A stretch of 64,000 bases of DNA from Zunongwangia endophytica (GTDB lineage: Bacteria > Bacteroidota > Bacteroidia > Flavobacteriales > Flavobacteriaceae), in assembly GCF_030409505.1 (NCBI RefSeq), contig NZ_JAUFPZ010000002.1:4222501-4286500 (forward strand), given 5' to 3'. Shown here in pieces: positions 8,860 through 17,177 of the stretch. A program made the position numbers and the translations under genes. Below the pieces are notes generated by a model. That model was not told where the DNA came from, did not search any database, and worked only from the letters and a program-made list of their open reading frames with translations. Position 1 is the first letter of the stretch. Each line of letters opens with the position of its first letter.

Positions 8860-8877
8860 TTATGAGTTCACTCATAA
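8860..8877 (+). promoter_or_regulatory. Crp/Fnr-type operator of scdA/norB
   Basis: TTATGA-N6-TCATAA (GTTCAC spacer), identical in its arms to the nos operator at 1692 and part of a 20-bp dyad 8859-8878. The centre is 34.5 bp from the TTT of a -7-like element CAACTTTG (8898-8905) and the end is 55 bp from the ATG at 8932, the same layout as at nos. Confidence 0.6.
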
Positions 8878-8931
8878 TTTAAAAGCCAGCAGTTCTTCAA
8901 CTTTGTAACGTAGAATTTAAAAATCATCGTT

Positions 8932-9660
8932 ATGAATATGTTACAAACAAAAACAGTAGGTCAAATGGTTACTCAAAATGTTAAAGCCGCACATGTTTTC
9001 AAAAAGTATAATATCGACTTTTGCTGTGGTGGCGGGATTAGCATCCAAAAAGCCTGTGATCGTGCTAATGTTTCTTTTGAAGATGTAGCACAAGATCTAC
9101 AAAACCTTGATCATATTGAAGATCGTGCTACAGATTATAATAACTGGGAGTTGGATTTTTTAATCGATCATATTATCAATATCCATCATAGATATGTTGA
9201 AGAAAGTATCCCAATGTTAGTGCAATACGGTACAAAAGTAGCTAAAGTACACGGTGATGGCCATCCTGAATTGCTGGAAATCCAAGCGCTTTTTGCAATG
9301 GTCGCTACAGAGCTTAGCGGGCATTTACGAAAAGAAGAGCTCATTTTATTTCCTTTTATCAAAAAAATGCTTCAGTCCAAAACTGAGAATACCGAATTAG
9401 CCCATCCACAATTTGAGAAAGTAGATAATCCTATAAAAATGATGGAGGCTGAACACGAAGAAGCGGGCGAAATTTTAAGAAAAATTGCCAAGCTTAGTAA
9501 TAACTATACACCACCTGAAGGTGCCTGCAATACCTATCGTGCTTTTTTCTCTAAATTAGATGAATTTGAACAGGATCTTCACCATCATATACATCTGGAA
9601 AATAATATTTTGTTTCCTAAAGCCCTTCAATTAGAAAAAACGATTCAGTATTCCGAATAA
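8932..9660 (+). CDS. scdA: Di-iron repair protein of Fe-S clusters (ScdA/Ric/YtfE)
   Basis: A 242-residue cytoplasmic protein. The N-terminal ScdA_N domain carries the diagnostic DFCCGGG motif (Cys31, Cys32). The hemerythrin-like domain supplies His/Glu di-iron ligands in DHIINIHHRY, HLRKEE, EAEHEEAG and DLHHHIHLENN. Ric proteins repair nitrosative damage to iron-sulfur clusters and help clear NO, which fits the NO reductase gene 83 bp downstream. Its promoter shares the nos operator, so induction by nitrogen oxides or low oxygen is inferred. Confidence 0.93.
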   Translation: MNMLQTKTVGQMVTQNVKAAHVFKKYNIDFCCGGGISIQKACDRANVSFEDVAQDLQNLDHIEDRATDYNNWELDFLIDHIINIHHRYVEESIPMLVQYGTKVAKVHGDGHPELLEIQALFAMVATELSGHLRKEELILFPFIKKMLQSKTENTELAHPQFEKVDNPIKMMEAEHEEAGEILRKIAKLSNNYTPPEGACNTYRAFFSKLDEFEQDLHHHIHLENNILFPKALQLEKTIQYSE

Positions 9661-9706
9661 TATAGCCTTTTTGGCTGGGTTCACTTATTAAATACCTAAT
9701 CTGAAG

Positions 9707-9732
9707 CAAAACTTTTGGTTTTGTCTCTTTTT
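9707..9732 (+). terminator. Weak hairpin between scdA and norB
   Basis: A short stem CAAAAC / GTTTTG with a TTTTG loop is followed by TCTCTTTTT. With only 6 bp of A/T-rich stem it would be a partial terminator at best, so norB is probably still transcribed from the scdA promoter. Confidence 0.35.
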
Positions 9733-9743
9733 AAACTTTTTAT

Positions 9744-12002
9744 ATGACTAAAGAGAAAAAATTGTGGCTCACCTTTATTTTGGTGATGATTGCATCTTTC
9801 GCAGTTTTGGGCTATTACGGCTTTAAAATTTATCAGGAAGCGCCTCCGCTACCAAATAAAATTGTAACTACTGATGGAGAAAAAATTTTTGATGGACAAG
9901 AAATTAAAGATGGGCAGAATGTCTGGCAAAGTATAGGCGGGCAGGAAGTAGGATCAATATGGGGTCATGGTGCTTATACCGCTCCAGATTGGACGGCAGA
10001 TTGGCTTCACCGGGAAGCATTATTTTTTTTAAATCATTGGGCTAGAGAAGATTTTGGCAATGCTTATGATCAGTTAGGGGAAGAGCAGCAGGCTGCACTG
10101 CAAAAGCGCTTACAACTAGAAATAAGGAAAAACACCTATGACGAAAAAAATAGGACGATTACTATTTCTCCTTTAAGAGCCAAAGCAATTGCATTTTTAA
10201 GCGATTATTATGCGGGGCTATTTATGGGAAATCCTGATTTGGATGAATTAAGATCGGATTACGCGATCCCAAAATATTCTATAAAAGACCAGGATAAAAT
10301 GTATAAAATGAATGCCTTTTTCTTTTGGGCATCCTGGGCTGCAATTACAGAACGCCCAGATAGTGAAGTAACCTATACCCATAATTGGCCGGCAGATGAT
10401 TTAATTGGGAATAAAGCTACGGGCGATTTAATAATCTGGACGGGATTCAGTATCATTTTATTACTTTTTGGAGTGGGGGTGATGATCTTTCATCATGCAC
10501 GTCTTAAGGAAGAAGAAACTCCAGAAATACCCAAAGAAGATCCGCTAATGCGGCAAAATATTACCTCATCGATGTATGCTGTAAAAAAATATATGTGGGT
10601 AGTGAGTTTATTGATTCTTATTCAGGTAAGTTTTGGAGTGATTACCGCACATTATGGGGTAGAAGGCGATGCTTTTTATGGTCTTGACCTGGCTGATATT
10701 TTACCTTATTCCATTTCCCGAACCTGGCACGTACAGCTGGGGATTTTATGGATCGCAACCGCATGGCTTGCCACGGGACTGTATATAGCCCCCGCAGTTT
10801 CTGGGAAAGACCCTAAATTCCAGGTTTTTGGAGTTAATTTCTTATTTATCTGCCTGCTTATTATTGTACTGGGGTCTATGGCAGGACAATGGATGGGAAT
10901 TATGCAGAAACTGGGGCTAGTAGAAAACTTTTGGTTTGGCCACCAGGGTTATGAGTATGTAGATTTGGGACGTTTTTGGCAGATATTTTTATTTGTGGGC
11001 CTTTTTGTGTGGCTTGCGCTTATGGTGAGACCATTAATACCGGTCTTAAGAAGAAAAACTTCAGAAAAAAATCTACTTATTATGTTTCTGGTATCTTCTG
11101 CCGCTATTGCTTTATTTTATGGTGCAGGGCTTATGTGGGGTAGACAAACCAATCTGTCAATTGCAGAATATTGGCGGTGGTGGGTGGTTCACCTTTGGGT
11201 AGAAGGCTTTTTTGAGGTTTTTGCTACGGTCGTCTCGACATTTCTATTTGTAAGATTAGGATTGTTACGGACAAAAACTGCAACTTTAAGTGTGTTGCTA
11301 GCTACTATTATTTTTCTTTCTGGTGGGATTATAGGTACTTTTCACCACCTCTATTTTAGCGGGACTCCAACTGCGGTAATGGCGCTGGGTGCTACCTTTA
11401 GTGCGTTAGAAGTAGTTCCGCTGGTACTTATTGGTTACGAGGTTTATGAAAATTATAAATTAAGCCGCGCCACCCGGTGGATTAAAGATTATAAATGGCC
11501 TATTTACTGCTTAATTGCTGTAGCATTCTGGAATTTTCTGGGAGCAGGAATATTTGGATTTGTGATTAATCCGCCAATTGCTTTATATTATATGCAAGGT
11601 TTAAATACCACGGCCGTCCATGCTCATACCGCTTTATTTGGAGTTTATGGAATGCTGGGAATTGGTTTGATGCTTTTTGTGTTGCGCAGCCTTTACCGTT
11701 TCCAGATATGGAATGATAAATTACTTCGTTTTTCGTTTTGGAGTATTAATATAGGTTTATTGCTGATGGTTGTATTAAGTGTGCTCCCAATTGGGCTTTT
11801 ACAAACTGTAGCCAGTGTAAACCACGGGATGTGGTATGCAAGGTCGGCAGAATTTATGCAACAACCAGAAATGGCTGTTCTTAAATGGTTAAGAGTGATA
11901 GGAGATACTATTTTTGCCATAGGCTTAGTAACTTTTGTTTGCTTTGTATTTAGTCTTAAAAAGGATAAAAATATTCCTGATAATAAAAGCAGGCTGGAAT
12001 AA
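9744..12002 (+). CDS. norB: Quinol-dependent nitric-oxide reductase (qNOR)
   Basis: Reduces 2 NO to N2O at the cytoplasmic membrane using quinol. At 752 residues it has the fused qNOR architecture: an N-terminal NorC-like extension (about 30-230, with GQNVWQSIGGQEVGSIWGHG), then the heme-copper-oxidase-type core. Candidate haem and non-haem iron ligands are His329, His483 (VVHLWVEGFFEVFA, with Glu487), His534 and His535, and His626/His628 (HAHTALFG). No haem c motif is present, which separates it from cNOR. It supplies N2O for the NosZ encoded nearby. Confidence 0.95.
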   Translation: MTKEKKLWLTFILVMIASFAVLGYYGFKIYQEAPPLPNKIVTTDGEKIFDGQEIKDGQNVWQSIGGQEVGSIWGHGAYTAPDWTADWLHREALFFLNHWAREDFGNAYDQLGEEQQAALQKRLQLEIRKNTYDEKNRTITISPLRAKAIAFLSDYYAGLFMGNPDLDELRSDYAIPKYSIKDQDKMYKMNAFFFWASWAAITERPDSEVTYTHNWPADDLIGNKATGDLIIWTGFSIILLLFGVGVMIFHHARLKEEETPEIPKEDPLMRQNITSSMYAVKKYMWVVSLLILIQVSFGVITAHYGVEGDAFYGLDLADILPYSISRTWHVQLGILWIATAWLATGLYIAPAVSGKDPKFQVFGVNFLFICLLIIVLGSMAGQWMGIMQKLGLVENFWFGHQGYEYVDLGRFWQIFLFVGLFVWLALMVRPLIPVLRRKTSEKNLLIMFLVSSAAIALFYGAGLMWGRQTNLSIAEYWRWWVVHLWVEGFFEVFATVVSTFLFVRLGLLRTKTATLSVLLATIIFLSGGIIGTFHHLYFSGTPTAVMALGATFSALEVVPLVLIGYEVYENYKLSRATRWIKDYKWPIYCLIAVAFWNFLGAGIFGFVINPPIALYYMQGLNTTAVHAHTALFGVYGMLGIGLMLFVLRSLYRFQIWNDKLLRFSFWSINIGLLLMVVLSVLPIGLLQTVASVNHGMWYARSAEFMQQPEMAVLKWLRVIGDTIFAIGLVTFVCFVFSLKKDKNIPDNKSRLE

Positions 12003-12021
12003 TGATTATAATAAAAAAATT

Positions 12022-12069
12022 TGAATTCAATTCTTGTTGAAATCACAAGAATTGAATTCAGGTTTTTTT
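12022..12069 (+). terminator. Strong hairpin after norB
   Basis: A perfect 16-bp stem (TGAATTCAATTCTTGT and its complement) with a 7-nt loop is followed by GG and a run of seven T. It lies between norB and the gene at 12084, so it either ends the norB transcript or attenuates the next gene. Confidence 0.7.
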
Positions 12070-12083
12070 GGATATTTTAGAGA

Positions 12084-13307
12084 ATGCTTCAATTAAAGAA
12101 ACATATAAATATTGCACTACTTTACTTTTTGATGGTTGGAGCTATGGGGGTCTTGCTTCGGCTTTTTTATGTAACGCCTGTATTAGTAAATTATCGATAT
12201 ATCGTTCATGCACATTCTCACGTAGCCTTACTGGGTTGGGTATATTTGGCGATATCGACCATTATTTACAGAATGTATTTTTCAGAAAAAGTAGTAGATA
12301 AAGCTTATCAAAAGATATTTCTGCTAACCAATATGAGCATTTTAGGAATGATGTTTTCCTTTCCCTTCCAGGGCTATGCTTTATTTTCTATTATTTTTTC
12401 AACACTTTTTCTAATTGCTTCTTATTTGCTGGCATGGTTTTTTTTAAAAAAGGTTCCCTCTAATTTTAAAAAAAGCTGTTCCTACTGGTGTGTTAAGGCC
12501 GCACTCTGCTATATGGTTTTGTCGAGTCTTGGTCCTTGGGCTGTTGGTGGGATAATGGGTACTCTGGGTAAATCCTCGATATGGTATAAATTAGCGATCT
12601 ATTTTTATTTGCATTTTCAATATAACGGATGGTTTATCCTGGCGCTGATTGGAGTACTATTTTTTATTGCAGAAAGGGTTAAAATCGATATTCCCAAACA
12701 AAAATTTTTTCGTTTTTTCTGGTTAATAAATGCAGGTATTGTTTTCAGTTTTTTCTTATCGGTTTTATGGCTGAAACCTCCTGCTATATTTTACTGGCTT
12801 GCTGCACTTGGCGCAATGTTACAAGTGGCCGCTTTTTTTGAGTTTTTTTACATAATTAAAAAGATATGGAAATACCTCCAAGATCAACTTACCGTCATAA
12901 GCGCTTTATTATTGAAGATAAGCGCAGGATGTTTAAGCATAAAAATTTTACTTCAGTTATTTAGTGCATTGCCTTTTTTCGCTGAATTATCCTTTAAGTA
13001 TACCGATTTTGTGATCGGATATTTACACTGGACCTTCTTGGGTGTTATAAGCTTAGCACTATTCGGTTTTTTAAATCATTTCAATTTTATAAAAATAAAT
13101 CGCGGGCAATTTTGGTTGTATGTTACCGGTTTTATATTATCGGAAGGTTTAATTTTTTATAAAGGTGTATTCTTATGGATGAGATGGGGCTTACTTAACA
13201 ATTATTTTGAGATACTGGTTGGGATTAGCGCGCTGATTCCTGTTTCTATAGGGGTTATTTTATTTCAGAATTTAAAAAGAAAAGCGACTGGAGATAATGA
13301 AAAATGA
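12084..13307 (+). CDS. Heme-copper-oxidase-like multi-span membrane protein
   Basis: A 407-residue protein with about 12 hydrophobic segments. It carries HAHSHVALLGW (His42, His44, His46), HFQYNGW (His177), GYLHWTFLG (His315) and NHF (His332). HAHSHVALLGW resembles the HAHTALFG helix of the neighbouring NO reductase, and histidines spaced on separate helices suggest haem ligation. It lies between norB and a Crp/Fnr gene, so a role in NO metabolism, or an NnrS-like role in NO tolerance, is likely. I do not recognise a named family with confidence and no copper-site Tyr/His set is evident. Confidence 0.6.
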   Translation: MLQLKKHINIALLYFLMVGAMGVLLRLFYVTPVLVNYRYIVHAHSHVALLGWVYLAISTIIYRMYFSEKVVDKAYQKIFLLTNMSILGMMFSFPFQGYALFSIIFSTLFLIASYLLAWFFLKKVPSNFKKSCSYWCVKAALCYMVLSSLGPWAVGGIMGTLGKSSIWYKLAIYFYLHFQYNGWFILALIGVLFFIAERVKIDIPKQKFFRFFWLINAGIVFSFFLSVLWLKPPAIFYWLAALGAMLQVAAFFEFFYIIKKIWKYLQDQLTVISALLLKISAGCLSIKILLQLFSALPFFAELSFKYTDFVIGYLHWTFLGVISLALFGFLNHFNFIKINRGQFWLYVTGFILSEGLIFYKGVFLWMRWGLLNNYFEILVGISALIPVSIGVILFQNLKRKATGDNEK

Positions 13308-13353
13308 GATGTGATTTTATACTAAAACAAGTTATTTTTATAAAAACTAAAAA

Positions 13354-13950
13354 ATGATCGAAACAGGGATACTTTTAGAATTTGGTGCTCAAAAATGCGA
13401 ATATAATAAAGGGGATCGGTTATTTGGAGAAGGCGAGATGGCCCAAAATTACTACCAGGTGATCTCCGGTGAAATTAAAATGAATAATTATAATTTAGAC
13501 GGAAAAGAATTTATACAAGGAATTTTTAAAGACGGGCAAAGTTTTGGGGAACCCCCTTTATTTGCAGATGTAAAATATCCTGCTAATGCTGAAGCTATTG
13601 TAAATTCTATAGTTTTCAAATTGTCAAAAAAACATTTTCTCGATTTACTTGCTAGAAACCCGGAAATTCATCTTAAAATAACCCAGACACTAGCTAAAAG
13701 ACTTTTTTACAAAGCGATTATGGTTTCAGAAATTTCTAGCCAAGAGCCAGAGCATCGTATTTTAAGAATTCTTGATTATTTTAAAAACCATGTTCATAAA
13801 AAGGAAGTTCCCTTCAGTTTTAAAGTAAATCTAACCCGCCAGCAAATTGCTGACTTGACAGGTTTACGTGTAGAAACGGTGATCCGGGCCATGAAGTCAT
13901 TAGAGAAAAAAGGAGAACTTAAAATTATTTCGAGAAAGGTTTATCGATAA
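13354..13950 (+). CDS. Crp/Fnr-family transcriptional regulator
   Basis: A 198-residue regulator. The N-terminal cyclic-nucleotide-binding-like barrel (about 10-120) is followed by a dimer helix and a Crp-type HTH (LTRQQIADLTGLRVETVIRA, about 160-180). The only Cys is Cys15, so an Fnr-type [4Fe-4S] sensor is excluded; a haem or NO sensor of the Dnr/NnrR kind is more plausible from context. It is 46 bp downstream of the membrane protein gene. It is the obvious candidate to bind the TTATGA-N6-TCATAA sites at 1692 and 8860; no such site is seen before its own gene. Confidence 0.88.
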   Translation: MIETGILLEFGAQKCEYNKGDRLFGEGEMAQNYYQVISGEIKMNNYNLDGKEFIQGIFKDGQSFGEPPLFADVKYPANAEAIVNSIVFKLSKKHFLDLLARNPEIHLKITQTLAKRLFYKAIMVSEISSQEPEHRILRILDYFKNHVHKKEVPFSFKVNLTRQQIADLTGLRVETVIRAMKSLEKKGELKIISRKVYR

Positions 13951-14742
13951 AATGGAAATTGGATAATATGATATGCTTGTAAAATACAATGAACGCTATT
14001 AAATTTATTAGAAGGTATTTAAATTTAAAAAAAGCGTGCGTATCTATTAGCTTAGTAACATTCTTTACAAAAACTACGGAATTATCAAGCGATGTCCTTT
14101 TGCTTAATATTACTCGTCAGTTAAGGGTATGGAAATATCTCCCATGAAATTCATCTTTTCCAAATTCTAATAATCTAAAAAAGATGTCTTTAAGGGGATG
14201 TAACTGAAATTTGATAGTATTATCATTTATTTCATCTTTTATATAAAACCAAAAGGAAATTTCAGCAAATCAGTTTTTAACCAAACACAATGTCGACTTG
14301 AATTTTCACTATGCCAAAAGTATTGATAAAGAATTTGGTGATTTTGGAGTTGGAGCTAAAGAAATTTTTGAATCAATAAAAAGTTTTAAAAAAACGATCA
14401 AAATCTTTGGCTGCTCATCTATAAGAAACGAAACTATCATCTAAGGGGCAAAAAGAGTCAATAGAAACCAGTATGGGGCATAAATTAATTATATCCGAGT
14501 AAAAGTAGCAACTTCATAAAATTCCTTACTAAAAAAGTGGAACAACAATTTTATCAATTTAAAAATGTAGCACAGGTCTTAGAAAAATTGTTCGCCCTTT
14601 TTTGCATCTCTACCGCAATGATGATTTACTGTGGATTCATTGTGAATATTTTAATCTTCATAATTAATTTTGAAGATTAAAATGTTTCTTGATCTTCCAG
14701 GATATTATTAATAAAATTTATTTTTCTCTCTTTCAAGTATAA
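13951..14742. other. Non-coding stretch with decayed coding traces
   Basis: About 790 bp without an intact gene. A short open stretch ending at TAA 14442-14444 reads HYAKSIDKEFGDFGVGAKEI and then IFGCSSIRNETII, which looks like a protein fragment but is not one I can assign. A perfect 12-bp inverted repeat lies at 14649-14682. The rest is AT-rich with stops in all frames. Confidence 0.4.
14649..14682 (+). terminator. 12-bp inverted repeat, terminator-like
   Basis: TTTTAATCTTCA and its exact complement are separated by a 10-nt loop. The following sequence has only a broken T-run, so this is a weak terminator candidate or a transcript-end hairpin. Confidence 0.4.
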
Positions 14743-15423
14743 ATATTCAAGTTAAAGGATTCATCTCGTTTGGTTCGAATGCTTAGTGCCAAATATGTAT
14801 CAGTTTTTGGAGGCGATTCTACCAAAAAAGCATTTAAAAAAGCGCATACCGAATATTTAAATTTCTTAGAGATGAATGCCGATTTTTCAGGTGGACAAGA
14901 AGAGATAGCAGAATACGAGTATCTAAAAAATAATCCAAAGAAGGCTATTAAAGCCTATGAAACCGCTTTAGCCTTTGATGATTATAACAATAATGCACCT
15001 TTAAATCTTGCTTATTTATACTATCAACAAAACGATATAAAAAGAGCAGCTAGATTATACGATAAAGTGATTAAACAAGAGCCCGATAATAGTTACCCGT
15101 ATTATATGTTAGGTTTGCTGTTTAATGAATTAGGAAAAGACAAGGCTTCGTTAAATTACTTAAAACAAGCGAGTGAGCGAGAACCCTTTAATTTTAGAGC
15201 TTATTACAATTACGCCCTAAAATTGCAACAAAAGCAGCAATTTTCAGAATCAATAAAAGTGATTGAAAAGGCTTTAAAAAAACTGCCAAATAATTCCGAA
15301 TTATTGTATGTAAAGTTAATTGGATTGATGAAATTGAATAAAGTAAACGAAGCCGAAAAAGTTTGTAGCCAATTAATAACGCTAAATCCCGGCAACCAAA
15401 ACTTTCAGCAAATTTTAGTCTAA
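14743..15423 (+). pseudogene. TPR protein, N-terminally truncated
   Basis: The frame is open from 14743. The first possible start is a TTG at 14770, which gives 217 residues. Homology-like sequence (LKDSSRLVRM) already begins before that start, so this is the C-terminal part of a larger protein. It holds about five tetratricopeptide repeats (for example PKKAIKAYETALAFDDYNNN, DIKRAARLYDKVIKQEPDNS). From memory the sequence resembles the C-terminal TPR half of Bacteroidota multihaem cytochrome c/TPR proteins, which would fit the nitrogen-oxide context. No CxxCH motif remains. It could also be a genuine short TPR protein with a TTG start. Confidence 0.55.
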
Positions 15424-15787
15424 ATTCAAAATAGCAAGCAGTAATTAAAAGGGGTATATTAATTTGTTAAACAGCCAGTATACCTGCCAAAAGCTTTAAA
15501 TCCTCTATTAATTGGTTCGAGTTTTGTACCATCGGGGTCACAACAAGAGGTGCTTTAATAGTATCTCTTTTTTATTTATCGTCTATTTTATTAAGGAATT
15601 TAGACCTTATTCCTTTTAAACTATCAATTATTAGTCTTTTATAAACGGTTCGATTTTTCTAGTGAGGTAAGATGATTGGATTCGAACCTATTCAAGGTGT
15701 ATGATATTAAACACTTCAAATTATATATATTTTTATTTTTGGAAGACTTTTACCCTTATTTTATCGAAGTTAAAATTAATTTCAGCG
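15424..15787. other. Spacer; possible tRNA T-arm remnant
   Basis: No gene is visible. On the minus strand, around 15670-15695, the sequence contains GGTTCGAATCC, the T-arm consensus, inside a partly pairing 17-nt arm. No anticodon or D arm is visible, so it is at most a tRNA 3' fragment such as an old integration site. Confidence 0.3.
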
Positions 15788-16543
15788 TTATCTGTCCAAC
15801 CACAATTTAAACTGCGGCATTTTAATGCGGCTAACAATTACTTCCTTATCACGGCTTCTTTTTAAGATGACCTTTGCTTTTTCATTAAAATATTTTTGGA
15901 TATTTTCAATGCTGTTGATGTTTAGAATAAACTGCCTGTTAACACGAAAGAAATACTGCGGGTCTAGTTGGTCTTCCAATTCTTCCAGATTGTAAGGAAC
16001 AGCGATAGCAGTGCCGTCAAGAAGTTTAAAATAGACATTCTTATTTTCCAGAAAAACAAAATCAATATCCTTCACAGGAATTATCTTATAGTTTTCGCGA
16101 TAATGTAGCAAGAAACGGGTTTTATATTCTTTCTGCTGTGTTTGCAGCATGGTCAAAATACCGTTTATGTCCTCCGCGGAGGTCAATAAGCGAGATTTAA
16201 ATACCTTGTCTAAAGCCTCTTCCAATTCTTCTTTCATAATAGGCTTTAACAGATAAGCTGCACCATAAACCTTAAATGCCTGCAGGGCATACTCATCGTA
16301 AGCCGTAGTGAAAATCACGGGAGATTGAATGTGTATCTGGTTATAAATTTCAAATGATAATCCATCTTCCAAGCGAATATCCATAAAAATAACATCAGGA
16401 TGTTGATGGGTATTCAGCCATTCCACACTTTCCTGGATGCTTGGCAATACTGCCAGCAGCGTGATTGTAGGGTCATAATTTTGGACTAGCCCTCTTAGCA
16501 GGTCTGCATTGTACTGTTCGTCTTCTATGATCAGGTAGTTCAT
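15788..16543 (-). CDS. LytTR-family response regulator
   Basis: About 251 residues from the ATG at 16543; a start 15 bp upstream at 16558 is possible but adds MHPSV before the receiver core. The N-terminal receiver domain starts NYLIIEDEQ (acidic pocket) and has the phospho-acceptor Asp in VIFMDIRLEDG (Asp55 in this numbering) and the switch Lys in YLLKP. The C-terminal LytTR DNA-binding domain contains FRVNRQFILNINSI. It is the expected partner of the LytS-type kinase at 17178, but a DoxX gene and a small fragment lie between them. Confidence 0.9.
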   Translation of the reverse strand: MNYLIIEDEQYNADLLRGLVQNYDPTITLLAVLPSIQESVEWLNTHQHPDVIFMDIRLEDGLSFEIYNQIHIQSPVIFTTAYDEYALQAFKVYGAAYLLKPIMKEELEEALDKVFKSRLLTSAEDINGILTMLQTQQKEYKTRFLLHYRENYKIIPVKDIDFVFLENKNVYFKLLDGTAIAVPYNLEELEDQLDPQYFFRVNRQFILNINSIENIQKYFNEKAKVILKRSRDKEVIVSRIKMPQFKLWLDR

Positions 16544-16565
16544 AACGGATGGATGCATGAAATCG

Positions 16566-16679
16566 TTAAGGATGAATGGTACTTACTTGTCCAGTTTCAC
16601 CATCTTGTTGCGTAGTATAATGTTTGAATAATCCATTAAGCTCCAATGTTTGTTGAGTTGAGAAGTATTTTTTTACCAT
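16566..16679 (-). CDS. Small 37-residue ORF, likely fragment
   Basis: An ATG-started frame encodes MVKKYFSTQQTLELNGLFKH and ends GQVSTIHP at TAA. It is hydrophilic and too short for a domain; I take it as the N-terminal remnant of a lost gene between DoxX and the response regulator. No family was recognised. Confidence 0.3.
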   Translation of the reverse strand: MVKKYFSTQQTLELNGLFKHYTTQQDGETGQVSTIHP

Positions 16680-16747
16680 TATTTATAGTTTAATAATTCC
16701 GAATCTTCATTAACACTAATTTTCAATTTTGAATTAACAAAACTTAT

Positions 16748-17122
16748 TTATGCTTTATCAATTGAATATTTTCCAGCTCCTGCTAGAAATAGCACAACAA
16801 AGGTTATAAAAAACAATAAAGCATGTTCTTTAGTTGCTAAATCATCTTTAGCATGTACTACAAATGCAGCAACAAACATAGTAATGGCAGCCGGGATTGC
16901 AGCCCATTTTGTTTTAAAACCTATAATCAACATAATCGGAGCGACAACCTCTCCAATAAGTGCCAAAATTAAGGATAGTGTAGCACCAACACCTATGATG
17001 TTACCAAAATCGGAAGGGTTTGATAACATACTTATTTTTGGAATTCCGTGAGTAAGCATGAAGCCACCAAAACCAACTCTTAATATTAAAAGTGCTAAAT
17101 CGTTAAAGTTTTTTTTCATCAT
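16748..17122 (-). CDS. DoxX family membrane protein
   Basis: A 124-residue membrane protein with four predicted spans, matching the DoxX family in length and in the start LALLILRVGFGGFMLTHGIP and the segment PIMLIIGFKTKWAAIPAAI. DoxX proteins are small membrane proteins linked to redox or electrophile stress; the exact reaction is unclear. It lies 55 bp behind the sensor kinase gene and about 200 bp before the response regulator, interrupting what is normally a contiguous pair. Confidence 0.88.
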   Translation of the reverse strand: MMKKNFNDLALLILRVGFGGFMLTHGIPKISMLSNPSDFGNIIGVGATLSLILALIGEVVAPIMLIIGFKTKWAAIPAAITMFVAAFVVHAKDDLATKEHALLFFITFVVLFLAGAGKYSIDKA

Positions 17123-17177
17123 TATAAAATTTATTTAGTTTTTCTTACAAGGTTAATACTTATTGTTTTCCACAATA

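Noticed and set aside
12068..12301. 77-residue frame at the start of the membrane protein gene
   Set aside because: It overlaps the 407-residue frame, which has a coherent multi-span pattern and histidine motifs; this one does not.
13354..13950. Regulator as an oxygen-sensing Fnr
   Set aside because: Only one Cys is present, so the four-Cys cluster site is missing.
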